Source: Stenopsyche tienmushanensis | Lineage: Eukaryota; Arthropoda; Insecta; Trichoptera; Stenopsychidae | DNA: 64,000 nucleotides | Assembly: GCA_008973525.1 (NCBI GenBank) | Contig: WACJ01000081.1 | Location: forward strand, 806,001 to 870,000 | Reading direction: 5' to 3' | Part shown: positions 39,001-48,235 of the stretch, piece after piece | Layout of the letters: the number at the start of each line of letters is the position of its first letter | How positions within the stretch are numbered: position 1 is the stretch's first letter | Notes under the pieces: generated by a model | The model's input: only the letters and a program-made list of their open reading frames with translations | Databases searched by the model: none | Told to the model about the DNA's origin: nothing | Program-made: the position numbers and the translations under genes

Positions 39001-42000
39001 GCGTTATAAAAAAATACATAAAGATTTAAGCAATAATAACCATATTCGAGTCAAAATGGCAATTATAAATAATTTTTCTACATTTTCTGCATAAAAATGT
39101 TAGTCTGTTTAAATAAGGTATTTTTTAAGAGGGTTCAATTTTTATTTCCCCATCATTTCAAATTGTTCTAAGGATTCACCGTATAATTTGGTGTTTAAAA
39201 TCTGTCTAAAGCGCAAAAGAAATAAAAGCGGTTTAGTTTAAAGTAAGAGTATTTAATTATATAATATACATTTGATATTGCAAATTTAGAAAATTTGTTA
39301 TTGAAAATGAATGTTCATTGACAGCAAACTATATGTTATTATATATATAATAACCAAAAGTCTTACTTTTACCAAAAACATTCTTAATTATTTGAATCTT
39401 CTCCCAAATAGATTTTTTTTATTAGTACGTGATCCATGGTATGATCTTTTCTAATTTTCATTATTATAAACTTTGAAACAAGTTATACAAAAGTATATTC
39501 CAAATATCGTTTAAATAAGTTGGCTTGTTAAAAAGTTATCGTTAATTTCATTGATCTTAGAGGGTGAGTTCATTTTCAATTTAAATATAAAGTAATACAA
39601 AAAGCTTTTACTGAATGAAAGGTCGATTTCGATTAATCGAAGCGTCGTTTAATTGAACGGCCGTATATTTGGAACATAATTGTTTGATCGATTTTGGGTA
39701 AAATCATCATTTGGTATAAAATATTTATTTTTTCAAAATGAAATTATTTATTAATTTGATGCACCATTAAAGTGCCACTATGTTCCTTATTTTCAAAAAT
39801 GATTTTTATCAAATAACAGTACTTTCATCTGTTCGATTTTCATTTTGAAATTCATAATCAATTCTAGAAATAATGAAATATAAATATCTGGACTGATTAT
39901 GATATCAATTCTTTAACAGTTATCTTTCGATCAGACAAATTAAAATATATTCATATACTAGCAAATACGTAGTTTCGCAAACATGTCCATAAATTATGAA
40001 ATATATAGTTTATGTAACAAATCCATTAATGAAAATCTACCTCATTTGCATGATTAGTTCTAGAAATTGGATAAAAGCATAGGTATGTCACAAGGAGATG
40101 GGTAACTGGCTTCTGATACTTTTTCTCGCTATCGACCATTCTGACCTATATGCAAATTCTGGCGTTGTAAAACCACATTCTCTTGATTTTGCTCAATATG
40201 TACAATGTCCCAGATTTCATAAAATAACTCATTTTGTCATCGAAAATCGCATGAAGAATATTCTTCGACGTCTTAAAATCGATCTCGAAATGGCTTTCCA
40301 AACATGTTGACAAGAACAGAGCTTTAAAGGATGGGAGTCATTGATGGGTATTTTTGTAAGAACAACTTTGAAATGGCTTTCAAAAGGACTCCCCGAACAG
40401 CGCTCAATACTTATGACCTCGTACAAAACTATGTAAAAAGAATTTTTATTTTCGCAATTTCCAACAGCCATAAATTCATCCAAACTGTACACTTTTGTAT
40501 CTCGTATTTTATATTCCCGATGGTAAACATGCGACCAAACCATCAGCGCACTGATTGATTTGTGTGGAATCGTATTTTCCTGGGAAATGCCTATCAATTG
40601 ACAGTAACATTGATCTCTATATAAGCTGGCCGAAACTATTTGTTCCTAAAATCATATAATCGATACTCCATAGCCGACATATACTCGTATATATTGCTAG
40701 ATAAATCATTGATTTTCAATACATTTGCAGTTTCATCAATTAAACTTTAATGCGAAAAAATAGTTGAATGCATCCTGTCATGTTGAATGGAAATGGCTCA
40801 TACAATTATATTAGATTGTTCGCAATCACGAACAAATGGCCCGGAAAATGCAAGCTGTCTTAAACGACTCCTGTCGTATAACGAGGTCAAGACGATTGCA
40901 CTTTTTAGAAAACGCTGTTCAACTCGGAATTGAACCATTTTACCACATTGCAAATAAAATAAATTGAAATGTATACAATCTTACATTTTTTTGAATCAGT
41001 CAGATAATTTATTTTTGGAATTTAAGCCCCAAGAGAACATCTTTATGTGCAATTTTATAAGACAGATGTGTTTGCACGAATGAACCGTATTGCGATATTT
41101 TGTGAATACATCAAGAATTAATTTGAGGGAAAATATTTTGAATTTAAGCCCTATATCAGCGGTTCTTAAACTTATGTAACCCGTGGACCCCCTCTTGAGA
41201 AAAATTTATTTCGCGGGTACTCTCTTGAGCAATTTTTTTTTCGCGGACCCCCTCTTGAACATTTTTTTTTGTGGACCCCTTCTCAACCCTTGTGACTTAA
41301 TTTTTCAAAAAACACACATTTATTGGTCAAATATGGATCAAAATAGATCTTCTTATAATGTTTTCTATAAATAATTGTACGAAAATATCTCGTTCAAGTA
41401 TACATACATTTTTTTTATATTTTCGCTGAGCCGCTGTCCTTAATAATATTAAATCCTTTGTATCCATATAAGTATTTTTATGCGATCATATAAAATAGAG
41501 ATTAGTAAGTTTCATGTATACAAATCCTTGTCCGATATTTATGAACCATTTATTAGTTTAAAAATGTTCATTTAAAGACAAATATTTTATAAATACAGTC
41601 TCATTTTTATGAAATTCTAACGCGAAACGTTTCAACGCATGACCGTACTTAAAAAATATTTCGCCCTTTTATAGTACAAAGATAAATATGAGAATAAGCA
41701 GTTTAAATGGGGAAGAAAGTCGATTAACGCTGACCCTCACACTTGGCATTCTGTGAAAGCAACTTACGAAGAAATATTCCAGAAAGTAGAATACTAAATT
41801 TTGGCAGAGAGTAGAATGAAAATGTCCTGAATAGCGGAGGATACAAGCATTTCAGTAAAAACAGCTTGGGATATTATTTATGAAAAATTACATCTAAGGA
41901 TAGTGCAAATTTAGTACCAAAAATCCTTTTCCAAAGCCTAAAAGAAATTATATTGAAAAATCTGTAAAATAAGCTGTTCAACTCAATAAGCTTAACAATC

Positions 42001-42469
42001 TAATGTAATTTATTCTAATCTGAATGTGTTGACCTTTACATTATTTCGCAAATTTAATGTTGATATTTAATTATGCAATTACACTATTTGAGCAAAATAT
42101 ATTTAGTCTTGGACTTTAATTTTATTATTTTATATTGGATATTTACTTAATAAGAATGCCTATTTGAAATTGTATACAATCTATATTGTGGCAACAAAAT
42201 GGCATCCTTAATGGGTGTTTAAACGTCTTTTTTATGTTTTAAAATTTTATGACTATGGATAATATCGAAATGTTTATCATGGCTATAATCCACTAAAGGA
42301 TTCACATTATAGTTTATGACTTATCATAAGCCGTTTTTCATTTTTATTAGGTGATAAAATGGCTGCAATATCCCGAAGGAAGAGCTCAAGAGGAAGCTAC
42401 AGTAGAAACAGTCTCTGGTGTATTTTTGTCATAATCATAACTGAAGCATTCGCGTTACTTACGCGGTGA
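15003..42469 (+). CDS. Dpr-family two-Ig-domain cell-surface receptor, dpr12-like (whole gene)
   Basis: Seven coding exons join in phase to give 290 residues. Dpr proteins are neuronal surface proteins that bind DIP-family Ig receptors and help specify synaptic partners. Residues 1-23 form a signal peptide. Ig1 spans roughly residues 58-150, with core cysteines C71 and C134, core W84, and the DNGTYEC motif (128-134). Ig2 spans roughly 155-250, with C176 and C235, core W190 and DSGNYTC (229-235). Four N-glycosylation sequons are visible, at N53, N58, N129 and N232. The tail (252-290) is basic and serine-rich, then hydrophobic (LWCIFVIIITEAFALLTR), fitting a GPI-attachment signal or short membrane anchor. 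Many Dprs are reported as GPI-linked. The GDKMAAISRRKSS junction after Ig2 resembles what I remember of insect Dpr12, so the paralogue call is likely but unproven; zig-8-like is an alternative label. Introns are 11,067, 537, 3,111, 2,947, 4,791 and 4,141 bp. Confidence 0.93.
16331..16615. mobile_element. piggyBac-like MITE with TTAA target
   Basis: This is a 285-bp non-autonomous element. Its left end is TTAACACATTCCCGTCGGGT (from 16331). The reverse complement of its right end, terminating at 16615, is the same 24-base sequence through TTACG. TTAA at both ends is the hallmark of piggyBac-type integration. Inside, a CCGTCGGGTTACG...GTGCGTCTTT unit recurs near 16460, and further GCGTCTT words in both orientations give a subterminal repeat structure. 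It has no transposase. Confidence 0.8.
18154..18262 (+). repeat. Dispersed repeat fragment, family shared with 59134
   Basis: The segment TCCGCGAATATGAACCCGAT followed by AGGAGGTTCGAAATATTGG and AAAGGTAAAAATTTTATACT aligns over about 100 bases, in the same orientation, with 59134-59245. The 59-kb copy starts CAGTCGACCCGCGAACATGA, which looks like a DNA-transposon terminus. No coding capacity is seen in either copy. Confidence 0.6.
19046..19134 (-). mobile_element. hAT-type transposon terminus (fragment)
   Basis: Read on the minus strand, the segment starts AGGGATGGCCACACTTTCAT. It continues with alternating GTCTCGAGTCCCGG and AGTCCCGAG words, including a GAGTCCCGG/CTGGGACTTCG stem. AGGGNTGGC-like ends with GGGAC subterminal repeats are typical of animal hAT elements. 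No opposite end or transposase is present nearby. Confidence 0.4.
20110..20138 (+). repeat. 29-bp motif shared with 48960-48989
   Basis: AAGTCGAAAAATAAGGACCA, preceded by AATTTTTTA, is repeated almost exactly at 48960-48989 (one extra A). At 48 kb it lies just outside a relic of a repetitive gene family, so the motif is probably an element end or a conserved flank of that family. Here no coding relic accompanies it. Confidence 0.5.
20168..20243. repeat. Mariner-like mini-MITE (palindromic)
   Basis: A 76-bp inverted repeat. The left arm is ATATCTGGTCAGTCAAAAAG and the right arm, on the other strand, is ATATCAGGTCAGTCCAAAAA. The TATCAGGTCAGTCAAAAAGTTCG-type terminus is characteristic of mariner elements with TA targets. 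The interior is only about 30 bases, so it is a bare pair of ends. Confidence 0.65.
24335..24527. repeat. Possible TTAA-type (piggyBac-like) MITE
   Basis: The right end, read on the minus strand, is TTAACCCTTTCTACTCGTAA. The inner left end has CCCTTTCCACTC at 24335, an 11 of 12 match. The left TTAA is not intact (GAAA precedes the match), and a CGACATAATGTCG palindrome lies just inside the right end. CCCTTT after TTAA is typical of piggyBac-like termini. The left boundary is weak. Confidence 0.3.
25455..25497. repeat. GGAT-rich simple repeat
   Basis: An imperfect (GATG)n/(GGAT)n tract: GATGGATGGATGGACTGGAT, then GGATAGATGGAGATGG. It lies inside a GC-richer patch of intron 1. Confidence 0.7.
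26140..26309 (+). CDS. dpr12-like coding exon 2: linker and first strands of Ig1
   Basis: The acceptor is CTTGTTTAG and the donor is GGG|GTGAGT. The exon enters in phase 1 and leaves in phase 0, giving residues 24-80. It starts DEAVHQEGDWQTLWYNGLED, which is an acidic linker. NVTVQLGATAYLHCPV then holds the first Ig1 cysteine, C71. It carries sequons at N53 (NNT) and N58 (NVT). The frame stays open past the donor for a few codons, but the splice signal and the family alignment place the end here. Confidence 0.93.
26847..26927 (+). CDS. dpr12-like coding exon 3: Ig1 core (RDWHIL block)
   Basis: The exon is 81 bases long and is bounded by TTTTTACAG and CAG|GTTGTA, with phase 0 on both sides. 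It encodes QISWVRKRDWHILSSGMFTF and then TNDERFQ (residues 81-107). This is the family-typical DIP-binding face of Ig1 with core tryptophan W84. The preceding intron is only 537 bp, much shorter than the others. Confidence 0.95.
28115..28815 (+). mobile_element. 3' part of a non-LTR retrotransposon with ATG-repeat tail
   Basis: A roughly 700-bp GC-richer block ends ATAGTTCTGTAGTGGACTGT, CAGTGGCTGCAC and then TATGATGATGATGATGAC. The terminus matches the fragment at 11160-11243. A trinucleotide (ATG/TGA)n tail is typical of RTE-like LINEs and sets the + orientation. The block has short open frames on both strands but none with reverse transcriptase motifs, so it is mostly 3' UTR and degenerate sequence. 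The left boundary is set only by the composition change. Confidence 0.5.
30039..30122 (+). CDS. dpr12-like coding exon 4: end of Ig1 (DNGTYEC)
   Basis: The exon is 84 bases long and is bounded by TTCTTAG and CAG|GTACGT, with phase 0 on both sides. It encodes ILHGESSDDWTLQIKYVQKR and then DNGTYECQ (residues 108-135). It contains the second Ig1 cysteine (C134), the tyrosine-corner motif, and a sequon at N129. Confidence 0.95.
31588..32472 (-). mobile_element. Pogo/Tc1-like DNA transposon remnant, copy B (inverted)
   Basis: Read on the minus strand, this aligns with copy A (11801-12864) along nearly its whole length. Shared blocks include GTGCGATTTCGAAGTTATGC near the terminus, TGAATTACGACCAC, CCCTTTATTCTGGTTTAGAT, GACTATAGTGACATCTTTAC and GTTATGCGGTTTTTAAAATC at the far end. 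The outer terminus reads TACAATCAAACCTCTTTTTG from 32472. The opposite end lacks the last 30 or so bases seen in copy A. The acidic end of the old reading frame (SEKESDFES) is recognisable but has stops. It lies in intron 4. Confidence 0.75.
33070..33204 (+). CDS. dpr12-like coding exon 5: Ig1-Ig2 junction
   Basis: The exon is 135 bases long and is bounded by TTTGACAG and AAG|GTAAGC, with phase 0 on both sides. It encodes residues 136-180: VSTGMGLLSHYVNLNIVVPE, then AFILGSGEHHVDTDSVINLV, then CIIEK. VVPEAFILGSGE is the characteristic inter-domain linker of the family. C176 is the first Ig2 cysteine. Confidence 0.95.
35385..35780. other. GC-richer island of unknown nature
   Basis: The composition is strikingly less AT-rich than the surrounding intron, with several CG dinucleotides. 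Minus-strand open frames of 105 and 68 codons overlap here. The second contains QGYPVDMRQEALAHVLALIC, which I do not recognise as a domain. Composition and isolation suggest a degenerate transposon or retrocopy fragment, or a conserved non-coding element. The exact limits are not defined by any repeat or splice signal. Confidence 0.3.
36156..36207. repeat. Perfect inverted repeat, 19-bp arms
   Basis: The left arm GAATTTAATTTCAAGTATT (36156-36174) is exactly complementary to the right arm ending at 36207, with a 14-base loop. The loop and arm edges include a direct duplication of TATTTTACAA. The structure could fold as a hairpin in RNA or be a tiny MITE remnant. The arms are AT-rich. Confidence 0.8.
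37996..38209 (+). CDS. dpr12-like coding exon 6: Ig2
   Basis: The exon is 214 bases long and is bounded by ACCCTCAG and GAAG|GTACGT. It enters in phase 0 and leaves in phase 1, giving residues 181-251. It encodes SPTPPQYVFWYHNERMINYD and a block ending DSGNYTCSASNTEPASIYVF, with core W190, C235 and a sequon at N232. It is noticeably GC-richer than its introns, as expected for conserved coding sequence in this genome. Confidence 0.96.
41157..41300 (+). mobile_element. hAT-type transposon 5' terminus with subterminal repeats
   Basis: The end reads CAGCGGTTCTTAAACTTATG, followed by about three degenerate copies of a roughly 34-base unit (CGCGGACCCCCTCTTGA plus an A/T run, at about 41183-41290). 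A CAGNGGTTCTTAAACTT start followed by GCGGACCCCC is a familiar animal hAT terminus. I did not find the matching right end, so the element extent is unknown. Confidence 0.6.
41705..41945 (+). pseudogene. Mariner transposase fragment (helix-turn-helix region)
   Basis: The frame starting at 41708 reads WGRKSINADPHTWHSVKATY, then EEIFQKVEY, stop, ILAESRMKMS, stop, IAEDTSISVKTAWDIIYEKL and HLRI. The GRxSxxxxPxxG block, the xxLVLExRRxxxxxIAxxxxIS block and the GSVxxIIxEKLxL block of mariner transposases match in order, covering the second DNA-binding helix-turn-helix and the start of the linker. Two in-frame stops and no catalytic DDD/E region show it is dead. It may be unrelated to the hAT end 400 bp upstream. 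Confidence 0.7.
42351..42469 (+). CDS. dpr12-like coding exon 7: C-terminal tail and stop
   Basis: The acceptor is TTTTTATTAG. The exon enters in phase 1, completing codon G252, and ends at TGA 42467-42469. It encodes GDKMAAISRRKSSRGSYSRN, then SLWCIFVIIITEAFALLTR (residues 252-290). The basic GDKMAAISRRK block is what points to dpr12 among the paralogues. The hydrophobic end, with one glutamate and a terminal arginine, is short for a transmembrane helix and fits a cleavable GPI signal. Where attachment would occur is not decided by the sequence. Confidence 0.9.
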
Positions 42470-42930
42470 CCCTCTATCGAATATGACATGTAATTTTCTA
42501 AAAAAGCGAATAATATTTAAAATTATCACAGGAACGTGGAAAAAGTCTCTAATCATAGGTTACAGAGTAAAGTATCTAATAATACTGTATAAGAGATATT
42601 TTTTGTATATATTGAGGTAATTGTAATATTCGAAGGCATTGAATGATTTGTAAAAAGGTCTGTTTAGAATAATTTTCATATTGCGCAGTACATCGGTGGC
42701 CGAAGGAGGCTTTCGAGGTTTAAAGTTAATGTACGTCTAGAAAAATATCCTTTTCATTAGATAGTATAAATCTTGTGATAAAATTCGCATAAATCTCCAG
42801 GATAGCAGGAACATCACACGCGGACATTCTAGAAAGGGTTTTTGTGTTCTTTAGATAGAAACAATTCACCACTAAAACGTCAGCACCATCTGTAGACAAA
42901 GTTTAATAAACAACCGTTCCGGGAGGAATT
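42470..42930 (+). other. Probable 3' UTR of the dpr12-like gene
   Basis: Non-coding DNA follows the TGA. The first canonical AATAAA is at 42905-42910, about 435 bases after the stop. Further AATAAA hexamers occur at 43084-43089 and 43133-43138, so the UTR could extend by another 200 bases. No downstream GU-rich element was clear enough to choose between them. Confidence 0.45.
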
Positions 42931-45900
42931 GGAGTGGCAATTCAAAAAAATTGCCAAATTTAGATAAAATTGTTATTTTTTTGCACCGAACTCATCGTTT
43001 GTCTCCACGAACGGATGCTCAGTATGATATATTTTTTTTATATGGACATAAATATAAAAGTAGATAATTTTTTGATATTTTGCAATAAAAATGTATGATT
43101 TTACTAATGTTAATTATTCGATACGAACTGTAAATAAAATGTGTAAATATATTGTAATGTTACCGATTAATTATATCAAAAATAAATAATATTGAATAAT
43201 AGTAAAGGTGTGTCGTTTCATTTGATATCCATTGTTTGAAGACCATAAAATTACGCCAAACCTCCACAAACAATAATACCATTTTTGAAATACGATAGGC
43301 TTATATATACACATGATTAATACTCATGTAGTTTTAACATGAAAAAAAGTTTTTTCTGACATTTTCATGAAATTCCATTGAATAAATGAGGGAATATATC
43401 ATCCATAGAAAATATGATCAATAATTATTTTTCATATTGTGTAATATCATAGATTTATATAACTATACTAGCGGTTTTCTAGATTAAATATTTTCTGAGT
43501 ATTGATAAATGAGAATTAACTTAATGTGATTAAAAGCTTTTTTAATTGTATCGCAATATTGAGCGGGCAAGACAAATAGTCCCCTTTGGTTGTTACACAA
43601 AATGAACTTAAATAAGGACAAACAAGTGCTTCGGATGATCAATCTATAAAAACGAGAGACCCAGCTGCGAGACTCTGAAGACGGACCTCTTCTTCAAAAT
43701 TGCTCGCAAATTGCTTATAGTTGTAAGTTAGCGTCAATTTTTTTTTGCAATCATGCATAAAGAAGTCGTGATTAAGGTTTAAAGTGAATTAAATTTATAC
43801 TTTCAAAAAAATTACTTAAATTGATCTTCAGTATCATATCTTAATGATTTGCTAATTTATCAATATCTGTTATAACGACCTATGCACGTATACGGATAAT
43901 CAATGCTCGTTATAATCATTCTAAGGATAGCCATTAAATATTGCGTTAAACTTGGGAAGTCTTATTACGTTTCTATTAATTCAGCAAACCTTTGGAAGTG
44001 ATTGTTTGTCCATATCGCAAGTTCTTTGATGAAACAAATCGTCCAAGGAGCGCCGAGAGAAGGTCGCAGATGAGCTCCACAGTGGATCTATCAATCTACC
44101 GAATCGACGAAAATGTGATACGTGTGCGTGATTATTTGAAGTCTGACTGATGGTTGAACCTTTAATGGATAGAAGAAACTCTAAACATAACAAAAATAAC
44201 CGTTTATCTCATTGTAACTGAAGATTTGAACAAAAAAACGCAAGGAAGTTTCATCACAAACATTGATTTCCTAGCCAGGACCCACACCCAATGGTTCCTT
44301 AGCTTTCCAGCAGCCCTGACCTGGCTTTCGCTTTTCAGATATGGAAAATCCGCCTCCAGAAGTGTATCAATGCAGGAGGATATATGTATAAATATGCTAA
44401 ATACTTTAAATTTTGATTTTAGTCTATTAAAATTGGATATATCCAATTAAATATAGATATAAAAATGCTTTTCAAAAAATTTTTGATATATTCCTTAGAT
44501 ATATATTTAAAGGTATTCGTCTATTAGTGCGTCTGGAAAATAAATTCTTTCAACGGGCATCATACGTGTAGTCATTACAAATGACACAAACTTGAATGAT
44601 TGACAATTTTCGCTTTGGATCGAAATATATTTCATGAAGTTTTTTTCTCAAAGGCGATTTAAGGCTTTTATCAGACTAACCCCTTCAGAATGTGATTCGT
44701 GGGCGATTCGAAAGGATTTTTACTGAAGATATTTCCAATTAAGTTTTTCTTTGATCCTGCGCAAGGACATGTGTACAGTCTCTCAATGCAATCACGCATT
44801 TATTTTCAGCCGAGCCAAGTTAGTACGATAGCCGAACAATTACGTGACCGAAATTCGCTCGCTAAATGTACGTCCATCATACTGTGGGCCAATCCAATGC
44901 CTCTTTATTTCGCGACTTTTATCCCCTAATTTATCTCGAATAAATTTTATGAAGCTTGCTGTGGAGCCTTTTGGATTGTCACAAAAAGCATTTTTAAGTG
45001 ACGCAGAACCGTGTTAGTTGGGCGTTCCCCTTAATAGAATTTAGCACGAGTGGCAGTCAGAAAAATTGACCGTCCGTTCGCTTTCCATCAAAATCCAGAC
45101 AAGTTGGAAATGTAATTTCGTGGGCTTCAAAGAGAAAATGCATTTTTTTCAGTAAGCAAAAATATAAAATACTCTCTTATATTATTTTAAACCATTAAAG
45201 TTACGATTTTTATATGACGCATGCAAATAAAGTTAATAAAATCAAATAAACCATTAAAAAACCCTTCGTGATGATACGGTTATGAAAATCTCTATTATGG
45301 TAGCTAAATTGACAAAAAAAATATCTAATTTGGCATCAAGATAATATTCATATAAATATCTTTAGAAACAAGTTATAAACTAGTTTAGTATAAAATAACT
45401 TAGTAGAAGTAAACAGTTAAACGTCATTTAAGCAAATGGAGCTATTTAATGGATAAAGCGAAAATTTTTTGATTGATGATTAATATTATTGTACTTTTTT
45501 TAGTCTCTTAGATTATTGATAATACTTTAGTTAACGTATTATTTTCTATTTCTGCTTCTACGTAGGGGTTATGAATTATGAATTTATTTATAGAAATTTC
45601 TTATTAGAAAATATCTATAATTTTAGAACTATCGCGTAGGCGACTATATTATAATTAGTCCCAGACTGCGTATATATAAAATAAAAAGGAAAAGATAGCC
45701 TAAACAAAATCATCATAATTCCTTAAGAGTGCAAGCTGGAATTTGAATGGATATAAATATTATCTGAATAAGTGATTCAATAGGACAATTAACAAGATGA
45801 ATATATATTAAAAACAGGATTAATACAATCAAACAAATTCTGCATAAGAGTACTGAAAGCCACATATTATATCAACACAAAAATCAATCAAATTCCCTTT

Positions 45901-48235
45901 CGCGTAAGATTGTAGAATATATCGAACCGATAAAACCTATATTTTTTGTTCCTACTAAAATAACGGATTTACCGATTTTCGATTCAGTTTCTGATTTTAT
46001 CTATTAATATATATTTAATCTATTTATTTAGTGGCTGTTATATAAGGGGCATATTTTTATGATGTTAACCGAATTAAAAAATAATCTAAAATTTCGGTAT
46101 CAAGTCAAAAAAATATTTTGCATTTCTGTCAAGGAGTGCACGTCCTTACCCCAATTAAATAGAGTCTCCGAAAAATATCTCCAAGTTTGCCGACCTTAAT
46201 GATGATTTCATGAAATATATATTTTGGCGGAAATTAGAAGGTTCCTGTAAAAGAGGGGTTGGATATTCAATTTGCTCGAGGGCTGATAACCTCAAACGAG
46301 CCACATCATAATTCTTACGAATTTCTGCCAACATAAAGGTTTGTTATCCTTATCAAAATAATCTTTAAAATGAACAATGTCAAGATACGAAATGATTCTG
46401 GCGAAATGTATTCAAAACAAGGCGCAAAAAATTGGTTCGCATTTTGTATTGAAATGAGCACAATACATCCAATTATAATTGATTTAATTAAAGTCTTTTG
46501 AAATTGATTTTTTTTTACATTTATAATGGATCAAGAATTTTTGATCTAACCTCATTATCTTCATTTTTAAAAGTGTATCTACTGTTTTGCATTTGCGTTT
46601 TGCAAGGCAAATAAAAATAAAAAATAGGGGTGGCTAGTATTGATATTCATAATGCCACAGATAAAATTGTACTTATATAGCATATCAGCAGGCTAAATAT
46701 AGGCAATAAAAGGTCTCGCTGTGTAATAAAAAAAGCTTCATCTAAGCATCCCTTAGCCTTAAAATGTGCCGGCTCTTAAAAATGAGGCTTGCTGAAATCA
46801 TAAGTAAATGATAAATACGGAACGGAAACAGGATAAGATATTTTTAGAATGATATAAGTGAGTATAAAATATTGTAACACTTCCTGTATATATATATTTC
46901 GCAGGCTTTCTTATCGCCACGTTTATGCCACGTGGAAGTTTGTATTTTATCTTTAAGTTACGTCATACGACGTACAAAGAAATAAATGGAGGTTGGAGTC
47001 ACCTTTTTGTACATAAACACCCACTTCCAAAAACCGACGACTATGCGAACGCTTTCGTGGATACATTTTGGTGGGTTTATTCTACATTTGTAGATATGAA
47101 ATATATTTTATTAGCACACTGAAAAAGATTATTGGAGTTGTTGAATTTCATCGATGATATTTATTATATAATTTTGTTAAATATAAACTAGATGGAATTA
47201 TTTTATATGAAAAAAATTGAAAGGGATGAATAAAAATATTATTTTTGCAATAAATTCATCAGCAAACAGGCTTGAAAATCGTTTGAAACACCACAAGGGT
47301 ATTAGGATTTATAATTAAAATGGGTGAATTCATTCATAACGATGAAGGCTTTATTTGCATTTTTTTATGAGAAGCCTTTCAAGCTGATGAGAGTGGCTCG
47401 CTTATGCTCCCAAGAATTCATACAAAAGTAAGCTTATGTGTTCATTAATAATTTATTCAGAAGCCAAAGGCGGTAAAAATGCGATGTGATCAGAATAATA
47501 AGGAGATGTAAGGAGTTCTCGTGTACTAATATTTGATACGAGAACACACAGAGTAATTCGGATTAAACTAAAACATGTGGGTTGTACTTAGCATAATCTC
47601 ATGTAAACTAAATTCGGCTTCGAAATTTTTCCGATCGAACGAGATGAAACCTTTTTTATTCTCCCCCAAATTTCATTCAAATTCGATGGGATACGTCGAT
47701 TCTGTGTATAAATAAAATTCAATTTGGTACTCGCATACATTCATTTCGGATAATTTTGTCTGACTGTTTGTAGAAAATACGCAATTCTGTTTGCTGACTG
47801 TCGTTATTGCATTGTAAATATGCTAAAATGTAAATACGCCGATGGTGTAAAAGTTCCTTCATTTTGTAATAAAATGTAGTCAAATATCAATTCTATTAAA
47901 AAGTAGATATAAAATAGGTATTAGCATAAAAAACATATCGCATAAGACATCAACTCCAATTTTGAATTACAAAATCATCCCTTTGAGGTCTCTGTGTGCA
48001 ATATCATAATCTTATATTATATATTGATTGTCATACGTGTATTCTTCTTCATGGAGTGCTTTATCCTTTATCAGATCTAGACAACCTTCAAGGGACTCTA
48101 TTCAAAGAAATTTTATACCGTGTTTTTCTATTGCCTTCCATTGATAATATAATTGGTATAGGATTATTTAAAAAGGAATATTTCTAAATAGTGTAATAGG
48201 ATATAAATCCACAAGATTACTCTCCATTTTAAATT
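42931..48235. other. Non-coding region downstream of the dpr12-like gene
   Basis: About 5.3 kb, AT-rich, with no recognisable gene. GC-richer patches at 43980-44340 and 44700-45130 have overlapping short open frames on both strands but no domain, splice structure or repeat that I can identify. Confidence 0.5.

Larger units (their letters stand above)
38210..42350 (+). other. Intron 6 (4.1 kb)
   Basis: The last intron. It holds a hAT terminus (41157) and a mariner transposase fossil (41705), both listed separately. The region 40098-40600 has overlapping open frames on both strands (70, 75 and 122 codons) without a recognisable domain. The rest is AT-rich. Confidence 0.6.

Noticed and set aside
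40229..40597. 122-codon minus-strand frame opposite two + frames in intron 6
   Set aside because: I tested it for transposase and reverse transcriptase motifs and found none. Frames open on both strands suggest composition, not coding.
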